Positions 37,880-49,800 of a stretch of 64,000 nucleotides of DNA are shown here, piece by piece. Origin of the DNA: Dama dama (taxonomy: Eukaryota > Chordata > Mammalia > Artiodactyla > Cervidae); contig NC_083701.1 in assembly GCF_033118175.1 (NCBI RefSeq), forward strand, positions 74,586,001-74,650,000. Reading direction: 5' to 3'. Both the position numbers and the translations under genes were made by a program. The notes beneath the pieces are model-generated. The model did no database searches. It worked only from the letters and a program-made list of their open reading frames with translations, and was not told the DNA's origin. The number at the start of each line of letters is the position of its first letter. Within the stretch, counting starts at the first letter, position 1.

Positions 37880-40800
37880 ATGTGCTCCAGGCAGAAGGGA
37901 ACGGGTGTGTGTGAATGCACTCCAGGCAAAAGGAAAGGGGGGGGGGGGGGGCAGTCTGTGTGTGCAAACATTTGCTCCAGGCAGAAGGGAAAGCCTGTGC
38001 CCACAGCCCTAGTGCAGGAGCAGAGGGCGAGGGAGGCCCCAGAAGGACTGTGGCTGGAGGGCCGGGTGCTGAAGAGGCGGGGGAAGGACGCCCCAAGGGG
38101 CCGGGGTCCTGGAGGCGCTGGGTGCTGCTCTAAGAAGAGAACTACCTGACCTTAAATGCTCCCCGTTCATACGTGAGAACAGCACCGGAGTCTCTGAGGC
38201 CCGTGGAGCCGGCTCGCCCCTCACTGCCCCCTGGAATAAAGCGGCTCTCCCGTCGCAGCCCCCGGGCTTAGCGGGTCCACACCCCTCTGAACCCTGAGAA
38301 GGGTCCAGCTCCCATCTCCCTCCCTCTGCCCCTCAGCTGTAAGCTCCAAGCTACTAAGGAAGGGGCCAGGGTGCACACTGGTTAACTCGTGTTTACTGAA
38401 TGAAATGGAAAAACCTAGAATCAACTTACATACACCTACCTGTAAGAATGGTGAGTTTTTGAGGATAGCTCTAAACTGGGGCTCTCAAAATTTATGTTTA
38501 CAATTTGAGAAAATAAAAGTTATCACCTCAGCTGTAAAAAGGTTAACAAATTGGAGAAATACTGAAAATTGAAAATAGTCGCTCACAGGGTAGTGGTGTA
38601 CTGGGTAGTTTTCATTCCGGACTATATTCATTTTTTCCCAAGTTTTCTACTATTTGTATGCTATTTCAAGATATCAGTCAGTCAGTTCAGTCGCTCAGTC
38701 GTGTCCGACTCTTTGCGACCCCATGAACCGCAGCACACCAGGTCTCCCTGTCCATCACCAACTCCTGGAGTTTACTCAAACTCATGTCCATCAAGTCAGT
38801 GATGCCATCCAGCCATCTCATCCTCTGTCGTCCCCTTCTCCTCCTGCCCCCAATCCCTCCCAGCATCAGGGTCTTTTCCAATGAGTCAGCTCTTCACATG
38901 AGGTGGACAAAGTATTGGAGTTTCAGTTTCAGCATCAGTCCTTCCAATGAACACCCCGGACAGATTTCCTTTAGGATGGACTGGTTGGATCTCCTTGCAG
39001 TCCAAGGGACTCTCAAGAGTCTTCTCCAACACCACAGTTCAAAAGCATCAATTCTTCAGCACTCAGCTTTCTTCACAGTCCAACTCTCATATCCATACAT
39101 GACCACTGGAAAAACCATAGCCTTGACCAGACGGACCTTTGTTGGCAAAGTAATGTCTCTGCTTTTTAATGTGCTATCTGGGTTGGTCATAACTTTCCTT
39201 CCAAGGAGTAAGCGTCTATTAATTTCATGGCTGCAATCACCATCTGCAGTGATGTTGGAGCCCAAAAAAATAAAGTCTGCCACTGTTTCCCCATCTATTT
39301 GCCATGAAGTGATGGGACCGGATGCCATGATCTTAGTTTTCTGAATGTTGAGCTTTAAGCCAACTTTTTCATTCTCCTCTTTCACTTTCATCAAGAGGCT
39401 TTTTAATTCCTTTTCACTTTTGGCCATAAGGGTGGTGTCATCTGCCTATCTGAGGTTATTGATATTTCTCCCGGCAATCCTGATTCCAGCTTGTGCTTCT
39501 TCCAGCCCAGCATCTCTCATGATGTACTCTGTATACAAGTTAAATACGCTGGGTGACAATATACAGGCTTGACGTACTCCTTTCCCTATCTGGAACCAGT
39601 CTATTGTTCCATGTCCAGTTCTATCTATTGCTTCCTGACAGGTTTCTCAAGAGGCAGGTCAGGTGGTCTAGTATTTCTATCTCTTTCAGAATTTTCCACA
39701 GTATATTGTGATCCACACAAAGGCTTTGGCATAGTCAATAAAGCAGAAATAGATGTTTTTCTGGAACTCTCTTGCTTTTTTGATGATCCAGAGGATGTTG
39801 GCAATTTTTTTTAATTAATTAATTTATTTATTAGTTGGAGGCCAATCACTTCACAACATTTCAGTGGGTTTTGTCATACATTGATATGAATCAGCCATAG
39901 ATTTACACGTATTCCCCATCCCGATCCCCGCTCCCACCTCCCTCTCCACCCGATTCCTCTGGGTCCTCCCAGTGCACCAGGCCGGAGCACTTGTCTCATG
40001 CATCCCACCTGGGCTGGTGACCTGTTTCACCATAGATAGTATACATGCTGTTCTTTTGAAACATCCCACCCTCACCTTCTCCCACAGAGTTCAAAAGTCT
40101 GTTCTGTATTTCTGTGTCTCTTTTTCTGTTTTGCATATAGAGTTATCGTTATCACCTTTCTAAATTCCATATATATGTGTTAGTATGCTGTAATGTTCTT
40201 TATCTTTCTGGCTTACTTCACTCTGTAGAAGGGGCTCCAGCTTCATCCATCTCATTAGGACTGGTTCAAATGAGTTCTTTTTAATGGCTGAGTAATATTC
40301 CATGGTGTATATGTACCACAGCTTCCTTATCCATTCATCTGCTGATGGGCATCTAGGTTGCTTCCATGTCCTGGCTATTATAAACAGTGCTGCGACGAAC
40401 ATTGGGGTGCACGTGTCTCTTTCAGATCTGGTTTCCTCAGTGTGTATGCCCAGAAGTGGGATTGCTGGGTCATATGGCAGTTCTATTTCCAGTTTTTTAA
40501 GAAATCTCCACACTGTTTTCCATAGCGGCTGTACTAGTTTGCATTCCCACCAACAGTGTAAGAGGGTTCCCTTTTCTCCACACCCTCTCCAGCATTTATT
40601 GCTTGTAGACTTTTGGATAGCAGCCATCCTGACTAGCGTGTAATGGTACCTCACTGTGGTTTTGATTTGCATTTCTCTAATAATGAGTGATGTTGGCAAT
40701 TTGATCTCTGATTCCTCTGCCTTTTCTAAATCCAGCTTGAACATCTGGAAGTTCACGGTTCACGTATTGCTGAAGCCTGGCTTGGAGAATTTTGAGCATT

Positions 40801-43800
40801 ACTTTATTAGCACATGAGATGAGTGCAACTGTGCGGTAGTTTGAGCATTCTTTGGCATTGCATTTCTTTGGGATTGGAATGAAAACTGACCTTTTCTAGT
40901 CCTGTGGCCACTACTGAGTTTTCCAAATTTGCTGGCATATTGAGTGCAGCACTTTCACAGCATCATCTTTCAGGATCTGAAATAGCTCAACTGGAATTCC
41001 ATCACCTCCACTAGCTTTGTTCCTAGTGATGCTTCCTAAGGCCCACCTGACTTCACATTCCAGGATGTCTGGCTCTAGGTGAGTGATCACACCATCGTGT
41101 TTATCTGGGTCATGAAGATCTTTTTTGTACATTTCTTCTGTGTATTCTTGCCACCTCTTCTTAATATCTTCTTCTTCTGTTAGGTCCATACCATTTCTGT
41201 CCTTTATCAAACCCATCTTTGCATGAAATGTTCCCTTGGTATCTCTAATTTTCTTGAAGAGATCTCTAGTCTTCCCCATTCTGTTGTTTTCCTGTTTCTT
41301 TGCATTGATCACTGAGGAAGGCTTTCTTATCTCTCCTTGCTATTCTTTGGAAATCTGCATTCAAATAGGAATATCTTTCCTTTACTCCTCTGCTTTTCGC
41401 TTCTCTTCTTTTCTCAGGTATTTGTAAGGCCTCCTCAGACAACCATTTTGCCTTTTTGCATTTCTTTTCCTTGGCTATGGTCTTGATCCCTGTCTCCTGT
41501 ACAGTGTCACGAACCTCCATCCATAGTTCATCAGGCACTCTATCAGATCTACTCCCTTAAATCTATTTCTCACTTCCACTGTATAGTCGTTAAGAGATCT
41601 GATTTAGGTTATACCTAAATGGTCTAGTGGTTTTCCCTACTTTCTTCAATTTAAGTCTGAATTTGGCAATAAGGAGTTCATGATCTGAGCCACAGTCAGC
41701 TCCTGGTCTTGTTTTTGCTGACTGTATAGAGCTTCTCCATCTTTGGCTGCAAAGAATATAATCAATCTGATTTCGGTGTTGACCCTCTGGTGGTGTCCAT
41801 GTATAGAGTCTTCTCTTATGTTGTTGGAAGAGGGTGTTTGCTATGACCAGTGCGTTCTCTTGGCAAAATTCTATTAGCCTTTGCCCTGCTTCATTCCATA
41901 CTCCAAGGCCAAATTTGCCTGTTACTCCAGGTGTTTCTTGCCTTCCAACTTTTGCATTCCAGTCCCCTATAATGAAAAGGACATCTTTTTTGGGTGTTAG
42001 TTCTAGCTTGTAGGTCTTCATAGAACTGTTCAACTTCAGCTTCTTCAGCGTTATTGGTTGGGGCATAGGCTTGGATTACTGTGATACTGAATGGTTTGCC
42101 TTGGAAACGAACAGAGATCATTCTGTCGTTTTTGAGACTGCATCCAAGTATTGCATTTCAGACTCTTCTGTTGACCAAGATGGCTACTCCATTTCTTCTA
42201 AGAGATTCCTGCCCACAGTAGTAGACATAATGGTCATCTGAGTTAATTCACCCATTCCAGTCCATTTTAGTTCGCTGATTCCTAGAATGTCGACATTCAC
42301 TCTTGCTATCTGTTTGACTACTTCTAATTTGCCTTGATTCATGGACCTAACAATCCAGGTTCCTATGCAATACTGCTCTTTACAGCATCGGACATTGCTT
42401 CTATCACCAGTCATATCCACAAGTGGGTATTGTTTTTGCTTTGGCTCCATCCCTTCATTCTTTGTGGAGTTATTTCTCCACTGATCTTCAGTAGCATATT
42501 GGGCACCTACTGACCTGGGGAGTTTCTCTTTCAGTATCCTGTCATTTTGCCTTTAGATATACTTTAACTTAAAAAAGGTAAACCTCCCTTGTACAAACAT
42601 ATTAAGTTTAAGACAGAAAGGGAGATCCATGAACTAATAATTGGGGAAATTCAGTCTTAAAATGGCAAAATCTAAAAGAAATGTACTTATAAGAAATATT
42701 TATCACACCCAAATTTACTATACTAATGTAGAACACATGTCCAGACAAATGCACGTGTGATCCATGTTGCTATGCACTATTTAAACAATGACTTTTACGA
42801 TTCACCTTTGGATTATGATCTCTATCAGTTTATACCATTGAGTGCACCTGATATTAAGGTAGACTTTCTCTGGAAATTAGTACTTTTACTCCTGATTTCT
42901 CTTTGCCTGGTATACTACAATTAAAATTTTTGATTCCTTTCCTATGTTGGTGCTTTTCTTGTAGACAACAGATGCCTGAATTTTTTTCCATCTAAACCAC
43001 CTTACTAAGAAAGGAATTGGATACATTCACATACTGGAGAAACTAGTAGGTTTCAATTATTACTCATTTGATGTTTTCTGTGTATTATGCTTTCATGCAT
43101 TTTATCTTTTGATCCTTTTCACAGATTTGTTAAGCTTTCTGTTATTTTTTCCCCTGTAAGTGAGCTAGTAATTCTCTAGCTAGTGTGTCTCTAGTCTATT
43201 AAGTTACCTTTTGAAGAAGGAAACGGCAACCCACTCCAGTATTCTTGCCTGGAAAATCCCATGGACAGAGGAGTCTGGCAGACTAGTCTATGGGGCCACA
43301 AAAGAGTTGGATACAACTTAGTGACTGAACAACAGCAACGCTGCCTTTAAAAATTTAACAAGATACGCAAAATAATGCATCAAATTAACAAAAGCTCAAT
43401 ACTTGGGCACTCTGCTAATGAAATCTCTGTTAACTGAGGGTCTCAACTAAATCCTCCTTGCTCTTCCCCTAGATGAGAATATACCTAACATGTCTCCAGT
43501 TGTGCCTACACACTTCCCAGTCAAGGGAAGGCTCTCCCAGCAGTGGAGACCCTTGCATCATCTTGAGCATCCTTTCATTCACTGCTCAGTCCCCTGGACC
43601 ACAAATGATGATTAGCTCCAATTATGCCAATCTTTTTCTTTTTAACAATATAAAATTTTAAATCTTAGAATTTTCCTATTCCCCAGTAAGTAAAATAAAA
43701 TAGAATTTTACTGTAAAAGTACATTTTAATTTATTCCATTAAAGAAATGACTCTCAAAGCTTACTAATTTCCACTAGAAATTAGGTCCCTTAATTAAGAT

Positions 43801-46800
43801 TTAAATGCCATATATGTGTGCATGATCAGTCGCTTCAGTCGACTTTGCGACCCTTTGGACTACAGCCCTCCAGGCTCCTCCATCCACGGGATTCTTCGGG
43901 CAAGAATACTGGAGGGGGGTTGCTATGCCCTCCTCTAGGGGATCTTCCTGACCCAGGGATCAAACCTGGCCATAATATACTGCTATTCAGACATAAGCAG
44001 AGACTATTCCAGAGTATATAAAAGAGGAATTTCTTCCATCCATAGCCTCCAACATTTCCCCAAGCGTAGCTCTCATCAGTCTTAGTGAGCTCCTAAAGGG
44101 TCAATTCTGTTCCAACATTAACTCCTTCTACTACCAGAACAGTGCTTTTTGATTCATGAATAAGGCAGAAAAGAAGAGGAACGAGAGTTCATTCCATGGT
44201 TCTCAGATGTCAGAATATATCAAAACTACCTGGGGGTATCTATGTAAAAATGCCAATTCCTAGGCTCCTTCTCTAGCGCTATAGAACCTGATTTCCCAGG
44301 TCTGATTTAGAATCTATTATCTTTAAAAATTCAGGAGAGGCTGATGCATTTGACCTTTGGTCTACACACCGGGAAAGTCAGTATAATCCCTTTCAAGGCC
44401 ACCAGCTTTATTGAAGCACTGGGGAGGAGGGACTGTAGTTTTGCACAAAAATAAAATCTGCCTGGTGCATCTCAGTTCACAACTACTGCCACCACTGAGG
44501 ATGGCTCATCCCTTCTTCCTCCTTCCACCTTAATGATAAAACAGAAAGGATATGGGACATAGCCAAGACACACTGCTGACAAGTGGCAGAATCAAGACCA
44601 AGAACTCATTAGCACTCTTTTAGCTCTAAGCCTGTCCAGAACTGGAAAATGAGATGGTCGGTTTCTTTTTTATTTTCTTGTTTTCTAGAAAAGTCATTCT
44701 TCACGTTATACCAAAACTTTGGAGGTAGGCAGGTACTTTACTTAACATGGCATCAGTTCTGACATCAGATTATTCGGCTTCTTACCTCCTTTTCTGCAGA
44801 TACTGGCTGTGGCCAATTAACCTCATTAAACCTCAATCTCCTAATGAGCAAAATGAAGGTATAGTAACTCATTTATAGTTTTGTTACAAGGATGAAATGT
44901 GCTGTTAAAAGTAAAGCATCTGGTCTAGTGCCACTCACTTAGCATTAGCTATTAGTAACTGTGTGTATTAGCGCTGCAGAGCTTTAGTCTCCTAAGGACT
45001 CCCTTTTCCCATTTGGTCATGCATCTTGTATTCAACAGATGTTTAATAATTAGACCCTCGAATAGATGTATCCAGAGAAGCTTCCTATATGCATTTTAAT
45101 ATATTTTTTAAAGTAGCTTGAGGCTCATGGCAGAACTGTGTAAAACATAGAGATCTCCTGTATGCTTCCTGCCCCTACACATGCAGAACCTCCTTGATCC
45201 ACATCCTCCCAGTGGTGCATCCCAACCGATGAGCCTACTCTGATCCATCACAATGACCCACATCCACAGCTCACATCAGGGTCCCTGTTGGCGTGGTGCC
45301 TTCTGTGGGTACAGGACACCAGTTTCACTGCCCTAAAAGTCCTGTGTTCCACCTGTTCATCTTGCTCCCTGAACCCCAGGTCTTTTCCTGTCTCCATAGT
45401 TTTGGCTTTTCCATATCTTTATATGGTAGGAGTCTTATAGGGCAGCCTTTTCAGATTGGCTACTCTCACTTCGTAATATGCATTTAAGGTTCCTCCATGT
45501 TTTTTCATGGTCATAACTCATTGTTTTCCAGCACTGAATACTATTCCATTGTCTGGATGTACCAGTTTATTCATTAGTTCACTTACGCAAGGACATCTTG
45601 ACTGCTTCCCAGTTTTGGCAATTATGAATGAAGCTGCTATAAACATCCATGTGCAGATTTCTTTGTGAACATAAGTTTTCCACTCCTTTGCATAAATACC
45701 AAGTAGAGTGATAGCTGGATTGTATGGTAAAAGTATGTTCAGTTTGGTAAGAAATTTCTGTAACATTTTGCATTCCCTCTGACACCAAATCAAAGTTCCT
45801 ACTGCCCCACGTTCTTGCCAGCATTTGGTGGTGTTAGTGTTTTGGATTTCTGCCATTCTGTTAGGTACACAGTGGTACTGCATTATTGTTTTGCCTTTTT
45901 TTAACTGCAGTAAAATACACATAATATAAAATTGGCATCTTAACCCTTTTTTAAGTGTACAGTTCAGTAGTTTTAAGTACCTTCACACTGCTGTGCAACC
46001 TATTCTCCAGAATTCTTCTCAGGTTGCACAACTGAAACTCTACACCCACAGTACTAGTTTGCTAGGGCTGCATAATGAAAATACTACAGACTGGGTGGTT
46101 CAAACAGGAGAAATTTATTTTGTCTCAGTCCTGGAGGCTTGAAGTCCAAGATCAAGGTGTGGGCGAGCTTGATCTCTTCTGACGTCCCTCTCCTCGGCTT
46201 GCAGACAGTGGCCCTCGCCTGTCCTCACCCGCTCTGCCGTCTGCACGGGCATCCCCGGTATCCGCGGGTCCAGCCTGCCTCTTCTCACACGGACACCAGT
46301 CAGATTGCCTTCGCTCACTCTAATGGCCTCGTTTTAACTGAATCATCTCTTTGAAGGCCTTGTCTCCAAATACAATCACATTCTAGTGTACCTGGGGTGA
46401 AGACTTTTACATAGGGATTTTGAGGGAGCACAACTGAGCCCCACAACACCCACAAAGCAACAACTTCCCATTCTCCCCTCCCCCAGCAACAATTCCTCTG
46501 CTTTCTGTCTCTATGAACTTGACTACGCCGGTTACTTCATGTAAGTGGAATCATACAGCATTCATCTTTGTGTGACTAGCTAAGGTATTAAAGGTTCACC
46601 TATGCATGTGTCAGGAATTCCTTCCTTTCTAAGGTCGCATAACCTTCATTATACATGTATATCACATTTTGCTCATCTAATTCATTTGTGGATGGACCCT
46701 TGGGTTGTATCCACGTTTCGGCGATTGTGAATTATCCTGCTATGAACATAGGTATACAGGTATCTGTTCAAGACCCTGTGTTCAATTATTTGGGGTACAT

Positions 46801-49800
46801 ACTCACAAGTGAAATTGTCCTGTGAAGATTTAAGCACGTACTAAAGTAATGGCTGTTCCACCTAAATCCCTCTCCTTAGGATAATCCTTGCTTTATTCTG
46901 TAACATCACATCTTTGCTCAATATCACAAACTAAGGCCTTAGAGTAAATCATGTATTTCTTGCAGGATGTGTATTAATCAGCTAATCATAAATGAGTATG
47001 AGTCAAGGACCTGTGAGATAAGAAACACCATAAGTATTTTATCATATGAATCCAGGTATCATTCAGGCAACTGATAACTTGAACAATTATAATAAAAGAT
47101 AAGGAATCGAACATACTTTAAAAAGTTGATTATGGCATCAAAATGGCAAATATAAAAACCTAGTTATAACAGGAATTTTCAAAAAAACATATAGACAATC
47201 ATAATTATCCTAACTTACTTAAATTCTTAGTTCTAGAAAAATAGAACTAGTTTAATTTATGAAATATTATGGAATTTGCCATCAATATCTTCATTTTCAA
47301 TGCAGGAGATTAATACTTTCTGTTCTATCATGAGTAGAGGTATAATAAAAATAATCATGCATTTTTCTTTCAAGAAAGATTCCATGCCCTTATACAGATT
47401 TAAAACTTAATAAGAAATTAACTTTTTTAGGAGTACTGAAAGGCAGTATAGCACAGAAAATAAGAAAAAATGGTCTAGTTTCAAGTCACAGCTGTCCCTT
47501 TCTACTGTGTGACATTAGGCAAGTTACATAACCTACCAGTTTTCTCATCTGTGAATTGGGGATGATAAGCCCAAATTTCTAAAGTTAGGAGGATAGCATT
47601 AGTTAATATATGTAAAATGCCTGGCACATACTAAGCTTGCAATAAATGCCAACTACTAACAGCATAAATTGACAAACCACATAAATGGAGAGGACCATGA
47701 CATAACTTGTCATCTCACTGGAATAAAGAGAGAGTAACTACCCCGCTCCCACTGTTGTAAAGGAGGCTATATGGTGGGGGTGTAGGAGGAAGACATTGAA
47801 TAAAAATATCTTAAACTACTTCGAAGGTGTTTCCATTCCCTCCTTATGGTTAAATTATACTAGAATAGCCTTATTAGAATGTGTTTGCTTTGTTAAGCTA
47901 TGTCCTCAATTAAATTACTAAGAAGAAAGGCATCACTAAGATATAGCATTATGTTCTTATTCTTCAGTAGTATATGTCCTAAGTTAGGAAAGAAACAGCA
48001 TCTACGTGGTGTGGATATTTTATGGATATCTAAGACACTTGGATGTGATGGTTAATATTATTTTTTATAGTCATGATATTCACAGAAATCTTTCATTAAT
48101 TGCTCTTAAAAAATATCAAGTGTATAAGGTTGAAATAGACCTCCCCCAAGTAAGAATGTAAGAAATACACTACTCCCAAGTAAGAATATAAGAGATAATG
48201 ATTTTATAACTAATTTCAAATTAGAGAAACTTATCAAAGTTAATCCATCTTCAACATGTATCATCAAAAGTCGTTATGATCTTTTACAATGGTGCACAGT
48301 AAGAAACATCATTGGAAAGATTTCAATATAAGATTTTTATAATATAAGATTTTATACATATATAAGCAAATGTAAATAAATGAAGTTTACAAACATATTC
48401 ATATATATGTTAAAAAGAATACCATTTTTTTCAAATTGCTTTCTACAAGTAAAAAGTCATTAATATAATGAGACCTACTGTTACTGCAGAAACCTTTGAA
48501 CTTTTCGGAAAGTTTCAGGATGAATGAAACAAAGTTGTTATGAAATATTAAAACTCCACTTTCCACTCACTGCCTTTTTGACTTCTGGACAGCGAAATCT
48601 GACCACCGATGAAACACGAAGACCACAAAGACTTGAGGGAAAAGCAAGGGCAAAGTTCCATCCTATTCCAAGGAAGTTGTAGAAGCCCTCACAGTCAGCC
48701 CTCAGAGCTCAGTTTCATCTGGAAAACCCCAAATTTTCCTGATTCCGTACTGAAGGCACAGGCTACAACTGAATTTCTAGATTCTGAATAGCAGTTTGCA
48801 AGCTGTGTTGTGTAACATCCCTGGCTTTCACCGAAGACCTCATGATTTCCTGTGAAATTCTTTAAACAGAATCCAATTTAGTTCATAACAATTTAAATAC
48901 TATTATATATGCCATAAACCACTTTGAGGGAGGGACAGAGCTATGGAGGAAAGAGCTGGCCATGGGGGGACGGCGGGGAAGAATAAGGACCAGAATTTCC
49001 AAAGGTGTGGGAAAATTCTAGGACTAACACTTCCAAAAGAAAAGACTGACTATAAATCACCTCCAAAAATGCAAAATTTGTGCATCATGCCTTGTTTGTG
49101 TAAAGTAGAACAATTCAGATAACTCAACAATCACTTACTGAACACCTACTACACCCAGGAGATGGAGAGGACATTCCAAGACACACCTCACCTCCTGGGG
49201 TAACCTGAGAGGAGGGCTCCTAGCAGGGGCCATCAAGTTGGCCTCTTTTTTTGAGTTTCAGGTCAGGGAGAACGAGAAGACCCTCTCTGCTCAGACGCTG
49301 CAGCCTACTTTCAGCACAGCCTTGATAACTGCAGCCTTCAAGGGAGGTTAGGTTGTTCAGCACTCCCTTAGGGGCTAAGACCAATCGCCCCGTGTCAGAC
49401 CAGATTCAGGAGTAATGCTTAGGAAAAGCCTGCGATGCTTACTGACTCATTAGAAATGTTGGTTTGTTCTTCAAACACATGAAAAGATGCTCAACATCAC
49501 TCATTATTAGAGAAATGCAAATCAAAACCACAATGAGGTACCATTACACGCCAGTCAGGATGGCTGCTATCCAAAAGTCTACAAGCAATAAATGCTGGAG
49601 AGGGTGTGGAGAAAAGGGAACCCTCTTACACTGTTGGTGGGAATGCAAACTAGTACAGCCGCTATGGAAAACAGTGTGGAGATTTCTTAAAAAACTGGAA
49701 ATAGAACTGCCATATGACCCAGCAATCCCACTTCTGGGCATACACACTGAGGAAACCAGATCTGAAAGAGACACGTGCACCCCAATGTTCATCGCAGCAC

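Noticed and set aside
38569..42450. Many frames of 60-198 codons that look protein-like
   Set aside because: They are fragments of BovB and L1 ORF2 proteins in decayed elements, covered by the mobile-element entries, not host genes.
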